From Mucilaginibacter_A sp964244955 (GTDB lineage: Bacteria > Bacteroidota > Bacteroidia > Sphingobacteriales > Sphingobacteriaceae): 26,210 nucleotides of DNA. Below are positions 14,821-22,117 of this stretch, piece after piece (the stretch's first letter is position 1; every line of letters starts with the position of its first letter). The notes beneath the pieces are model-generated. The model was not told the origin of the DNA, searched no databases, and saw nothing but the letters and a program-made list of their open reading frames with translations. The position numbers and the translations under genes were made by a program. The DNA lies in contig CAXTKQ010000048.1 in the NCBI GenBank assembly GCA_964244955.1, forward strand, positions 1-26,210, written 5' to 3'.

Positions 14821-15789
14821 TTATCGGCCCAAAGTGAAATTTATTGGCATGGTATAACTTACTTTTACAGGAACACCATGTTGTAATCCTGGGTTCCATT
14901 TAGGCGATTGACGGATTACCCTTACAGCTTCGGCATCAATTTGAGGAAAAACACTTTGCAAAACTTTTATATCTGCCAAGCTTCCATCTTTTTCAATTAC
15001 AAAACTTAATAATACACGGCCTTGTATGCCTCGCTGTTTTGCTTCCAACGGATAATTAATATTGTTGGAAAGGAAACGGCCGAAAGCATTTGCACCGCCT
15101 TTAAATTCTGGCAATACTTCTTTTACCGCATAATTTTTAGTCTGCCCATTTGCGTCCGTGCTCACACCATTTATAAATTTCCCACTCGCATATTCTTCAG
15201 TGAAACTAACTTTGCCATGGTTGGCGGTTCCTTTCCAGCTACCATTTCTTTTGCCATCTTTTACATCCCCTTCTTCCCGAAACCTGTTTTCAAGATCAAT
15301 AACTACATAATGTCCGTTTCCATTTATAACCGTTTGTATACCTGTTGAATCGTAAACATCATGAATGGTTTCATCAGATTCAAATCCCGGTTTTGTGAAG
15401 ATCGGTTTGAATTCGATATTACGATATAATTTGCCATTTGGATAATAATCATAAACAAGTCCCGAAACCCTTCCCTTTTCATAACTGGCTATCCTTTTCC
15501 TCGTTTTATTTGGATAAAAACTTGCTGTCGTTCCTTCCAGTCTGATCGGTTCTACAGAAGAAGATTTTCCAATAAATTTTTGATTGCCGTTCAAATAATA
15601 CTCCAGCACATTGTACAAAACCGTTCCAGAGTCTGGCTCCTGTACAACCCTGATATAATCCGCACTATCTTTAAGGTCAACGTAACGCCCGTCGTTCTTC
15701 AAAAAATAAACGTTTTGTTTTTTCTGAGCGAAACCATCCAGCACCAAAAAAAGGGCGATAAAAGAAGCAAAGTAAAATTTTAGTTTCAT
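14821..15789 (-). CDS. secreted protein with YwqK/MORN-like repeats and a C-terminal TonB domain
   Basis: Protein of 322 aa. The signal peptide is MKLKFYFASFIALFLVLDGFAQ. The middle part (about 60-225) contains MORN/YwqK-like units, with Y-x-NG-x patterns: YYLNGNQKFIGK, YYPNGKLYRNIEFK, KDGKRNGSWKG, EEYASGKFINGV. The C-terminal 95 residues form a TonB-C domain (FKGGANAFGRFLSNNINYPLEAKQ, GRVLLSFVIEKDGS, IDAEAVRVIRQSPKWNPG, VKVSYTMPINF). No transmembrane helix other than the signal peptide is visible, so it is not a classical TonB coupling protein. Bacteroidota commonly fuse TonB-C to periplasmic repeat proteins. It diverges from the M13 peptidase gene. Motif-like sequences lie inside the coding region at 15114-15127 and 15757-15770. 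Function unknown. Confidence 0.85.
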   Translation of the reverse strand: MKLKFYFASFIALFLVLDGFAQKKQNVYFLKNDGRYVDLKDSADYIRVVQEPDSGTVLYNVLEYYLNGNQKFIGKSSSVEPIRLEGTTASFYPNKTRKRIASYEKGRVSGLVYDYYPNGKLYRNIEFKPIFTKPGFESDETIHDVYDSTGIQTVINGNGHYVVIDLENRFREEGDVKDGKRNGSWKGTANHGKVSFTEEYASGKFINGVSTDANGQTKNYAVKEVLPEFKGGANAFGRFLSNNINYPLEAKQRGIQGRVLLSFVIEKDGSLADIKVLQSVFPQIDAEAVRVIRQSPKWNPGLQHGVPVKVSYTMPINFTLGR

Positions 15790-15813
15790 TAATTTAATTT
15801 AAGGATAATGCCA

Positions 15814-15827
15814 ATGCTGTTTTTAGC
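15814..15827 (-). repeat. iterated motif, ACAGCAT form
   Basis: ATGCTGTTTTTAGC on the + strand, in the divergent gap between the TonB-C and M13 genes. It forms an inverted pair with the copy at 15868-15881. Confidence 0.65.
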
Positions 15828-15867
15828 AATGATAATTATTTGTTGTCAATCAACATAATTTTTACCT

Positions 15868-15881
15868 GATAAAAGAAGCAT
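15868..15881 (+). repeat. iterated motif, GATAAAAGAAGCAT form
   Basis: Exact core preceded by TTTTTACCT, so the dyad TTTTACCTGATAAAA is a perfect palindrome with a 1-base centre. Lies in the leader of the M13 peptidase gene. Confidence 0.85.
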
Positions 15882-15933
15882 CATCAACCCAAAAAATAGT
15901 ATGTTTGAAAAGACAGACAGTTCCGCAAAAACC

Positions 15934-17976
15934 ATGAATTTTAAAAATTATACTTCTATTTCCCTTGGCCTTTTATCGCTTGCGTTGTTCAGTTCTTCGC
16001 CCGCAAAAGCACAAATCAAAATAGCAAACGACCCGGTTTATCAAAACCTGGACCCATCGGTAAAGCCCGGCGACAATTTTTTTGAATATGCCAACGGCGG
16101 CTGGATCAAAAGAAACCCAATCCCGGCGGCTTATTCCAGTTGGGGGATTGGCAATGTGGTGAGCGAGGATTTGCGCGACCGCTTGAAAAAGATCAACGAA
16201 GATGCCGAAAAAGCAAACGCACCAAAAGGCAGCAACACGCAAAAAATCGGCGATTTTTATTACAGCGGATTGGATACCGTTACGATAGAAAAGCTGGGCA
16301 TCAATGCCATCAAAACGCCTTTAAACCGCATTGAGCAGATCAAAACCAAGCAGGATGTGTTGGACGCGGCGGCTTATTTAACCACCATCGGCGTCCGTAA
16401 TTTTATTGGCGCAGGCGTTGGCCAGGATGCGAAAAACAGCGATAAAATGATGCTGCAGTTCCGGCAGGCTGGTTTGGGTTTGCCCAACCGCGATTATTAT
16501 TTTAAAACTGATGCCCGCACTGTCAAAATCAGGAACGATTATGCGCAGCAGCATATCCCGACCATGCTTAAACTTTCGGGTTTAAATGATGCGGCGGCGG
16601 CCAATGCTGTTTTTACCATCGAAAAATCATTGGCCGATAGCAGCCGCACGCTGGTTGCCCTGCGCGATCAATATAGAAATTACCACAAAATGCCGGTGGC
16701 CAAACTGAACCAGTTAACGCCAAACATCAACTGGACGAACCTTTTTCCGAAACTCGGTCTAAATTCGGTTGATTCTGTAATTGTTGGCCAGCCCGAATTC
16801 TACCACAATCTGGACAAAGCTTTAACCACTTTTTCGGTTGCTGATTGGAAAGCTTATCTCCGCTGGAAACTAATTTCTGCTTATGCGCCTTATTTGAGCA
16901 AAGATTTGGAGCAGGAAAATTTTCGTTTTTCGGGAACCGTTTTGTCGGGAAGAAAAGAGCAGTTGCCGCGATGGAAACGCGTTTTGGATACCGAAAACGG
17001 CTTGATGGGCGAGTTGCTGGGGCAGCTTTTTGTGAAAGAATATTTCCCGGCCACTTCCAAAAAACGGTACGAAGATATGGTGGAAGCGATTCGCGTTGCC
17101 TACAAAGAACACATCGAAAAACTGGATTGGATGAGTCCGGCGACGAAGCAAAAGGCTTTATTAAAGTTGAACGCCATCCATCCAAAAGTAGGTTACCCAG
17201 ACCAATGGAAAGATTTTTCGACCTTGCAGATCAGCCGCGAATCTTATGCCCAAAACGTAATGAACGGCCGCAACTGGCAATACCTGGAAAACATCCACAA
17301 GCTGGGCAAACCGGTTAACCACGCCGAGTGGAACATGACGCCGCAAACTTACAACGCCAATTACAGCCCCAGCAACAACGAAATTACATTACCGGCAGCG
17401 CAGTTTATGATTCCGGGCATAAAAGATGCCGCTGTGGACGATGCCGTAGCTTATGGTTACGTGGCTGCTTCTACCATCGGCCACGAAATTACACATGGTT
17501 TTGATGACCAAGGCCGCCAGTACGATGCCAAAGGAAACTTAAAAGCCTGGTGGACGCCACAGGATTCGGTGAAGTTTACGCAACGCGCACAGAAGTTGGT
17601 GGAACAGTTTAACGGTTACAAAGTGCTCGACAGTTTGCATGTAAACGGAAAAGCAACTTTAGGCGAAAACATCGCCGATTTGGGCGGCATCGTTTTGGGT
17701 TTGGATGCTTTTAAAAAAACGGCGCAATATAAACAAGGCAAAACTATTAATGGATTAACGCCAATTCAACGCTTCTTTTTGGGCTATGCTTTAGGTTGGT
17801 TGGGCCACGAGCGCGACGAAGCTTTGGCCAACCAGGTAATGACGGATGTTCACTCACCAGGATTTTTACGGGTGAATGCGCCTTTTTCGGATGTGGATGA
17901 GTTTTACACCGCTTTTGGTATCAAAAAAGGTGATCCGATGTGGATTGACCCGGACAAAAGGGTGAAGATTTGGTAA
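15934..17976 (+). CDS. secreted M13-family zinc metallopeptidase (neprilysin/PepO-like)
   Basis: Zinc endopeptidase of the neprilysin family, expected to cut oligopeptides outside the cytoplasm. From the ATG at 15934 it has 680 aa and a clean signal peptide (MNFKNYTSISLGLLSLALFSSSPAKAQ); an ATG at 15901 would add 11 polar residues before it. The N-terminal M13 domain (about 30-430) begins with DPSVKPGDNFFEYANGGWIK. The catalytic domain has NEITLPAAQF, zinc ligands His517 and His521 with Glu518 (IGHEITHGFDDQG), third ligand Glu578 and Asp582 (GENIADLGG), and the terminal substrate-pocket part ending KIW. E518 to E578 spacing is close to that of neprilysin. The coding sequence contains a full ACAGCAT-form motif at 16614-16627. 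With the DPP IV-like enzyme it suggests peptide feeding. Confidence 0.95.
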   Translation: MNFKNYTSISLGLLSLALFSSSPAKAQIKIANDPVYQNLDPSVKPGDNFFEYANGGWIKRNPIPAAYSSWGIGNVVSEDLRDRLKKINEDAEKANAPKGSNTQKIGDFYYSGLDTVTIEKLGINAIKTPLNRIEQIKTKQDVLDAAAYLTTIGVRNFIGAGVGQDAKNSDKMMLQFRQAGLGLPNRDYYFKTDARTVKIRNDYAQQHIPTMLKLSGLNDAAAANAVFTIEKSLADSSRTLVALRDQYRNYHKMPVAKLNQLTPNINWTNLFPKLGLNSVDSVIVGQPEFYHNLDKALTTFSVADWKAYLRWKLISAYAPYLSKDLEQENFRFSGTVLSGRKEQLPRWKRVLDTENGLMGELLGQLFVKEYFPATSKKRYEDMVEAIRVAYKEHIEKLDWMSPATKQKALLKLNAIHPKVGYPDQWKDFSTLQISRESYAQNVMNGRNWQYLENIHKLGKPVNHAEWNMTPQTYNANYSPSNNEITLPAAQFMIPGIKDAAVDDAVAYGYVAASTIGHEITHGFDDQGRQYDAKGNLKAWWTPQDSVKFTQRAQKLVEQFNGYKVLDSLHVNGKATLGENIADLGGIVLGLDAFKKTAQYKQGKTINGLTPIQRFFLGYALGWLGHERDEALANQVMTDVHSPGFLRVNAPFSDVDEFYTAFGIKKGDPMWIDPDKRVKIW

Positions 17977-17989
17977 TGCTTCTTCTACT
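17976..17989 (-). repeat. degenerate iterated motif overlapping the M13 stop
   Basis: ATGCTTCTTCTACT on the + strand; its first base is the last base of the TAA stop. It has two mismatches but is followed by GGGTAAAATTT, so the dyad half is kept. Confidence 0.5.
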
Positions 17990-18055
17990 GGGTAAAATTT
18001 AAAGCGACGTTCGTTCATCGCTTTTTTTATGCCCATAAAAACGATCTTTGGTTTC

Positions 18056-18655
18056 ATGTTAATAAATGCTTTTACCGATTGGGTCCGCTCGCAAAACCCA
18101 TTGGAAGTTACCGGCGTAATTACCGGTATTTTATGCGTTTATCTTGCTGCCAAAAACGTGATCTGGAATTGGCCTTTTGCCATTGTCAGCGTTGCGGTTT
18201 ACATCATTATTTTTTTTAAGGCGAAGCTGTATGCCGATATGGGTTTGCAGTTTTACTTTTTGGCGATGAACGTTTACGGCTGGTACTTTTGGAGCCGCAA
18301 GCCAAAAACAGAAGCAAAAGTTCCGGTTTTGAGGATCACAAAAAAAGAAATTTTGCTTTCTATCATTGGTGTGATCCTGTTTACTGCAATTTTAGGTTTT
18401 TTGCTGAAGAAAGGAACAGATGCCGCTTTCCCTTTTATTGATAGTTTTTGTACGGCCTGCAGTTTGATTGCGCAGGTTTTGCTGGCGCGGAAAGTATTGG
18501 AAAACTGGCTGATTTGGGTTTTTGTAGATGTGATTTATGTGGTTGTTTATACCGCTAAAAACTTGCATTTAACGGCCGGTATGTACGCACTTTATTTGAT
18601 TATTGCCGCTTTAGGTTATTGGGATTGGCGAAGGGATTACCGATTGCAGCAATAA
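18056..18655 (+). CDS. pnuC: PnuC-family nicotinamide riboside transporter
   Basis: Inner-membrane carrier that brings in nicotinamide riboside as an NAD precursor by facilitated diffusion. From the ATG at 18056 (MLINAFTDWVRSQNPLEVTGV) it has 199 aa; an ATG at 18029 would add nine residues. About seven hydrophobic segments are seen: roughly 15-32, 36-54, 60-80, 105-125, 130-150, 155-172 and 175-192. Family patterns are EVTGVITGILCVYLAAKNVIWNWPF, the MNVYGWYFWSRKP stretch and the C-terminal WIVFVDVIYVVVY-like and YWDWRR blocks. The downstream kinase-like gene fits a transport-then-phosphorylate (trapping) pathway to NMN. No riboswitch was recognised in the short leader. Unusually, a whole REP-like element separates it from that partner gene. 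Confidence 0.92.
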   Translation: MLINAFTDWVRSQNPLEVTGVITGILCVYLAAKNVIWNWPFAIVSVAVYIIIFFKAKLYADMGLQFYFLAMNVYGWYFWSRKPKTEAKVPVLRITKKEILLSIIGVILFTAILGFLLKKGTDAAFPFIDSFCTACSLIAQVLLARKVLENWLIWVFVDVIYVVVYTAKNLHLTAGMYALYLIIAALGYWDWRRDYRLQQ

Positions 18656-18674
18656 AAAATGGAGAAGCGGGATT

Positions 18675-18789
18675 GTCATTTCGATCCGAAGGGAGAAATC
18701 CTCTTTTAAAAATAAAGGTTTTAGGTTGATAAAAGAAGCATTGAATTGTATCGCTTTGATGAAGATTTCTCCCTTCGGATCGAAATGAC
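18675..18789. repeat. REP-like paired hairpin element, copy 2
   Basis: Perfect 26-bp complementary arms (18675-18700 and 18764-18789; arms begin GTCATTTCGATCCG) enclose a 63-bp spacer with an iterated motif at 18728-18741. Compared with copy 1, the arms read ATC where copy 1 reads CAC, and the opposite arm carries the matching changes, so pairing is kept. It lies between pnuC and the nadR-like gene, ending 18 bp before the latter's start, where it could cause partial termination or stabilise mRNA. Confidence 0.85.
18728..18741 (+). repeat. iterated motif inside REP-like element 2
   Basis: GATAAAAGAAGCAT, exact core, preceded by TTTTAGGTT (dyad with 6-base spacer). Confidence 0.85.
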
Positions 18790-18807
18790 AGAAAAAAACC
18801 AATAACA

Positions 18808-19350
18808 ATGAACCATCAAATCATCAAAATAGCCATCGTCGGGCCAGAATCCACCGGAAAATCAACGATGTCCAAATGGTTGGCACATCATTACCATACG
18901 ATTTGGGTGCCAGAATATGCACGTGAGTATTGTGAGAATTTAACAGGCGATTGCACTTTGCAGGATGAGATCAACATGTTTCACGGGCAGTTAGCGTTGG
19001 AAAAAGAACTGCTGCCAAAAACCAATCAACTGCTCATTTGCGATACTACTTTTATCACCATAAAAATCTGGAGCGATGCTTTGTTCGGCAGTACGCCTCA
19101 GGAAGTGCTGAACGAACTGCCCAAACACCAGTACGATTTTTATTTATTGCTGGACATTGATATGCCCTGGCAGGACGATCCGCTGCGCAACTTCCCAACC
19201 CAGCGCGAACATTTTATGCAGGTTTGGCAACAGGAATTAAAAGCGTTAAATGCCAATTATAAAGTGGTTTCCGGGATTGGGGAAACACGTTTTCAAAATG
19301 CAGTAAAAGCCATTAATGCCTTTACCGCAAAGTTAAATCTTTCAGCTTAA
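18808..19350 (+). CDS. NadR-like ribosylnicotinamide kinase (AAA_28-type ATPase)
   Basis: Protein of 180 aa matching the kinase domain of NadR, which phosphorylates nicotinamide riboside to NMN. The P-loop GPESTGKST is at residues 12-20. VPEYAREYCENL follows, a NadR/AAA_28 hallmark. DTTFITIKIWSDALFG and LLLDIDMPWQDDPLRNFPTQREHF correspond to the substrate- and lid-region of NadR kinases. The NMN adenylyltransferase and repressor domains of full-length E. coli NadR are absent. Directly follows pnuC, so import is coupled to intracellular trapping. The stop codon overlaps that of the convergent lipoprotein gene in a shared TTAA. Confidence 0.88.
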   Translation: MNHQIIKIAIVGPESTGKSTMSKWLAHHYHTIWVPEYAREYCENLTGDCTLQDEINMFHGQLALEKELLPKTNQLLICDTTFITIKIWSDALFGSTPQEVLNELPKHQYDFYLLLDIDMPWQDDPLRNFPTQREHFMQVWQQELKALNANYKVVSGIGETRFQNAVKAINAFTAKLNLSA

Positions 19351-19568
19351 TGGCTGGTTTTGGTGGTATCGCTGCCGGAAGAATTTCCCGCGGCACTTGT
19401 GCCCGTAGTGCCTGAGGAGCCTTTGATCGCTTGCGTAGTATCGCCGGCGCCAGAACTGCCTGCCGAACCGGAATCTGCCACGTCCTTGCCTGTTTTTGCA
19501 GTATTGCTGTTGCAGGCAGATAAAGCCAGTCCGGCAAAAATGGCAATCATAAAACTTATCTTTTTCAT
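19347..19568 (-). CDS. small Ser/Gly/Thr-rich lipoprotein
   Basis: Protein of 73 aa with a lipoprotein signal peptide (MKKISFMIAIFAGLALSAC; lipid-modified Cys19). The mature 54 residues are low-complexity, rich in S, G, T, A and D (SGSAGSSGAG..., GSSGTTGTSAAGNSSG), with no fold expected. Function unknown; a surface or periplasmic spacer peptide is possible. Its stop overlaps that of the nadR-like gene head-on (positions 19347-19350). Other frames over this stretch are also open because of composition, but the lipobox supports this one. Confidence 0.75.
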   Translation of the reverse strand: MKKISFMIAIFAGLALSACNSNTAKTGKDVADSGSAGSSGAGDTTQAIKGSSGTTGTSAAGNSSGSDTTKTSH

Positions 19569-19629
19569 CTTGAAATTGTTTACTCAATAAGCGGCAGCCA
19601 ATCTTTTTGTTTTTCCAAAAAGCTTGGCG

Positions 19630-19643
19630 ATGCTTCTTTTACC
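19630..19643 (-). repeat. iterated motif, full consensus
   Basis: ATGCTTCTTTTACC on the + strand, 9 bp beyond the stop of the downstream SDR gene, between it and the lipoprotein gene. Confidence 0.85.
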
Positions 19644-19651
19644 ACTATATT

Positions 19652-20446
19652 TTAGATAATGCTTTTTACCACGCCGCCATCAACGCGAATGGCCGAACCA
19701 TTGGTTCCGGCAGCCAGCGGACTGGTGATGTAACAAACCATATTGGCAATTTCCTGCGGAGAAATAAAGCGTTGCAGGATAGAGCTTGGGCGCATTTCCT
19801 TAAAAAACTCATCTTCTACCTGGTCCTTGCTTTTGTTTTGTTTCGCAGCCAAACCCTCAATAAAACTGCCAACGCCTTCTGATAAAGTTGGGCCTGGAAG
19901 CACGGAATTAACGGTAACGTTGGTATGTTTGGTCAGTTCGGCCAAACCGCGCGAAACAGCTAATTGTGCCGTTTTGGTCATGCCGTAATGGATCATTTCT
20001 TCCGGAATGTTAATGGCAGATTCGCTCGAAATAAAAATAATACGCCCCCAGGTTTTATCCAGCATTTTTTTAAAGTAAGCGCGCGATAAACGGATGCCGC
20101 TCATTACGTTTACTTCAAAAAATTGCAGCCAGTCTTCATCTGCAATTTCATCAAAATGTTTTGGTTCAAAAATGCCCACGTTGTTCACCAAAATATCAAC
20201 TGCAGGAATTGCCGCGATCAGGTTTTCTACTTCTTTTACTTTAGAAAAATCTGCTGCCACACCTTTGATGTTTGCGCTGTCGGTTTCGTTTTGCAGCTTT
20301 TTAACAGCTTCGTTTACACGTTCTATCGTACGGCCGTTTAGGTAAACCTGCACGCCTTCCTGCGCAAGCGTTTTTGCAATGGCATAACCAATCCCGGCAG
20401 TCGAGCCGGTTATCAAGGCAGTTTTATCTTTTAGTTGAAAATCCAT
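19652..20446 (-). CDS. short-chain dehydrogenase/reductase (classical SDR)
   Basis: NAD(P)-dependent oxidoreductase of 264 aa with a Rossmann fold. The cofactor motif is TGSTAGIG (13-20), the structural motif NNVG is at 88-91, and the catalytic set is complete: Ser141, Tyr154 and Lys158 (ISSESA...HYGMTK). The C-terminus, GTNGSAIRVDGGVVKSII, is the common SDR ending. An insert-like segment (SFIEGLAAKQNKSKDQVEDEFFKEMRP) covers the substrate-binding loop. The substrate is unknown. The gene sits between a lipoprotein gene and a thioredoxin-like lipoprotein gene on the same strand, with 80-110 bp gaps carrying motif copies, so co-transcription is uncertain. Confidence 0.92.
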   Translation of the reverse strand: MDFQLKDKTALITGSTAGIGYAIAKTLAQEGVQVYLNGRTIERVNEAVKKLQNETDSANIKGVAADFSKVKEVENLIAAIPAVDILVNNVGIFEPKHFDEIADEDWLQFFEVNVMSGIRLSRAYFKKMLDKTWGRIIFISSESAINIPEEMIHYGMTKTAQLAVSRGLAELTKHTNVTVNSVLPGPTLSEGVGSFIEGLAAKQNKSKDQVEDEFFKEMRPSSILQRFISPQEIANMVCYITSPLAAGTNGSAIRVDGGVVKSII

Positions 20447-20464
20447 TGATCCAAAATTTTATAG

Positions 20465-20478
20465 GGTAAAAACAGTAT
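20465..20478 (+). repeat. iterated motif, GGTAAAAACAGTAT form
   Basis: Full sister-form copy 18 bp upstream of the SDR start, preceded by AATTTTATA (dyad complete). Confidence 0.75.
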
Positions 20479-20540
20479 TACCGTTAAAATCAGGAACACA
20501 TTTTGGCACTAAAAGATTTGCCTCAACCTTAAAAACAGGT

Positions 20541-20554
20541 GCTAAAAGAAGTAT
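20541..20554 (+). repeat. degenerate iterated motif abutting a stop codon
   Basis: GCTAAAAGAAGTAT, two mismatches from the main form, ending exactly at the base before the stop codon of the thioredoxin-like gene (20555-20557). Confidence 0.5.
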
Positions 20555-21049
20555 TTACTTTTTTATGGCTTTTACCAAATCTTCCACTTCCGGGATTTTC
20601 GGGAAAACTTTAACCAATTGATGGCTTTTGTCATAAATAGCTTCGTAAGGCGTGGTAGATACTTGATAAAACCTTTGCACCAAATAGGTATAACCTTCTG
20701 TTCCGATGGTAATGTTCGGATATTTTTTCAGCCCGTAATCCTTCACAAACTTGGTCATGGCTTTAAACTGGCGTTGCGGGTCAACAAACGTGATCATTAC
20801 AATTTGTGTGTTGCCAAATTCTTTGATATGCTTGGTCAGTTGTTCTGTTAAGTGCTGGCAATGCGGACAATCAGGCGCGAAATAAATCAGCATCACCGGA
20901 ATATTTTTTTTGAGGTTTGCCGGCGTAGCGTAAGTGCTGTCGGTGGTTAAAATTTTATAAGGCGGGATGTTTTTATTGGCCGGGCCATCTTGCGAACAAG
21001 CGGAAAAAGTGATGCCAATAAACAATAAAAACAGGTACAAGGGTTTCAT
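20555..21049 (-). CDS. thioredoxin-fold lipoprotein
   Basis: Protein of 164 aa with a lipoprotein signal (LLFIGITFSAC; Cys18). A thioredoxin-like fold follows: VMLIYFAPDCPHC carries the redox CxxC pair Cys61/Cys64, and TTPYEAIYD supplies the cis-proline loop. It resembles the TlpA/AhpC-TSA-like redoxins of Bacteroidota. Probably a periplasm-facing disulfide reductase or thiol-redox protein; the partner is unknown. The start codon is 4 bp from a motif copy whose - strand reads AAAAGAAG, which could double as a purine-rich translation leader. It follows the oxidoreductase gene by 27 bp in the direction of transcription and may be co-transcribed with it. Confidence 0.88.
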   Translation of the reverse strand: MKPLYLFLLFIGITFSACSQDGPANKNIPPYKILTTDSTYATPANLKKNIPVMLIYFAPDCPHCQHLTEQLTKHIKEFGNTQIVMITFVDPQRQFKAMTKFVKDYGLKKYPNITIGTEGYTYLVQRFYQVSTTPYEAIYDKSHQLVKVFPKIPEVEDLVKAIKK

Positions 21050-21053
21050 GCGG

Positions 21054-21067
21054 ATGCTTCTTTTAGG
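21054..21067 (-). repeat. iterated motif just upstream of a start codon
   Basis: ATGCTTCTTTTAGG on the + strand, exact core, in the 27-bp gap between the thioredoxin-like start and the Gfo/Idh stop. Its reverse complement ends 4 bp before the ATG. Confidence 0.8.
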
Positions 21068-21076
21068 GCAATAAAA

Positions 21077-22090
21077 TTATTCAATAATACTCAATTGGGT
21101 GATGATGTCGTCTTCGGTAATTGGAAACGGTTTTTTGTGGCGGATCGTTTGGTGCACGGCATCAAAAATACCCATAAAATTGCCTTTCAGCGAAGGAACC
21201 CATTCGGTTTCCATTTTTTCGGTTTCGGGGTTGATGTAGGTCAGCTCGCCTTGCATGCCTTCTTCCTCCACACCAAAACCAACAGCCAGCGGAGACATGC
21301 CTTGGTCCAACTGCGCTTCCTGCACGTCCGACCGTTTTTTGATGAAACTGCCGCGCGAGCCATGCAGCACAAAACCGGGTAAAGGCTTTGCCACCAACAT
21401 GCTGGCGTATAAAAACACGTTCATGCCTTCTGCATATTTCAGGTGGAGAAAGGCATAGTCCGGCACTTCTGTTTTTAGCCGGAATTCGCCCAGCGTTTTG
21501 GTGAAGCTTAGCGGTTTGCCAAAAAGGTCAAGCGTTTGGTCAATTAAGTGCGGGCCTAAATCATACAACAACCCGCTGGCCGACATAGGCGTTTCTTTAA
21601 ATACTTTTGGCCCGATTTCCGGCCGCCAGCGGTCGTACCGAAAATGCACTTCCACTATTTTGCCTAATTTACCGGTTTCCAGCACTTGTTTTACGGCCAT
21701 CACATCGCTGTCCCAGCGGCGGTTTTGGTAAACTAAAACTTCGCGGTTTACTTTTCGGCCCAAATCAAATAAAGCTTTGGCTTCTGCGGATGTTGGTGCA
21801 ATTGGTTTTTCAATCAATACATGTTTGCCGGCTAGCAATGCTGCTTTTGCATGATCAAAATGGGCGAAGTTGGGCGTATTTACCACGATGAGTTCCAGGG
21901 TTGGATCATTGATCAGTTCGTCAATCGTATCGTAACTTTTAATTTCCGGGTAAAATTGCTGCGCTTTTTTGGTATTCCTTTCTACAATCGCATCCAGGCT
22001 AAAAGCCGGGTTTGCATTTAAAAAAGGTGCATGAAATATCCGGCCAGACATGCCGAAAGCCAATAAGCCGGTTTTGATGGGTTGATCCAT
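21077..22090 (-). CDS. Gfo/Idh/MocA family oxidoreductase
   Basis: NAD(P)-dependent sugar-type dehydrogenase of 337 aa. The N-terminal Rossmann domain opens with KTGLLAFGMSGRIFHAPFL, where the usual GxGxxG is loosened to GMSGRIFH. VNTPNFAHFDHAKAALLAGKHVLIEKPIAPT contains the family EKP motif. The catalytic-side pattern YQNRRWDSDVMAVKQVLETGKLG and the C-terminal alpha/beta domain (GLLYDLGPHLIDQTLDLFG, with the conserved D-x-x-H-x-x-D) are present. The QNRRWD block is typical of YdgJ/YvaA-like scyllo-inositol or sugar dehydrogenases. The exact substrate is unknown. Closely spaced with the SDR upstream in transcription (27 bp) and the thioredoxin-like gene downstream. Confidence 0.93.
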   Translation of the reverse strand: MDQPIKTGLLAFGMSGRIFHAPFLNANPAFSLDAIVERNTKKAQQFYPEIKSYDTIDELINDPTLELIVVNTPNFAHFDHAKAALLAGKHVLIEKPIAPTSAEAKALFDLGRKVNREVLVYQNRRWDSDVMAVKQVLETGKLGKIVEVHFRYDRWRPEIGPKVFKETPMSASGLLYDLGPHLIDQTLDLFGKPLSFTKTLGEFRLKTEVPDYAFLHLKYAEGMNVFLYASMLVAKPLPGFVLHGSRGSFIKKRSDVQEAQLDQGMSPLAVGFGVEEEGMQGELTYINPETEKMETEWVPSLKGNFMGIFDAVHQTIRHKKPFPITEDDIITQLSIIE

Positions 22091-22117
22091 AAGTTAAAAT
22101 TGGTGAAATATATTTAC

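Noticed and set aside
3195..18789. The two REP-like elements as ends of one large transposon
   Set aside because: Each element is a complete palindrome of about 115-119 bp, and the 15 kb between them holds ordinary housekeeping genes with no transposase or integrase.
19360..19590. + strand frame opposite the small lipoprotein
   Set aside because: The - strand frame has a clear signal peptide and lipobox; the + strand frame is a by-product of the low-complexity composition.
21054..21067. Motif as a Shine-Dalgarno/translation leader
   Set aside because: AAAAGAAG could act so at this one gene, but most copies lie far from starts, at stops, or on the opposite strand.
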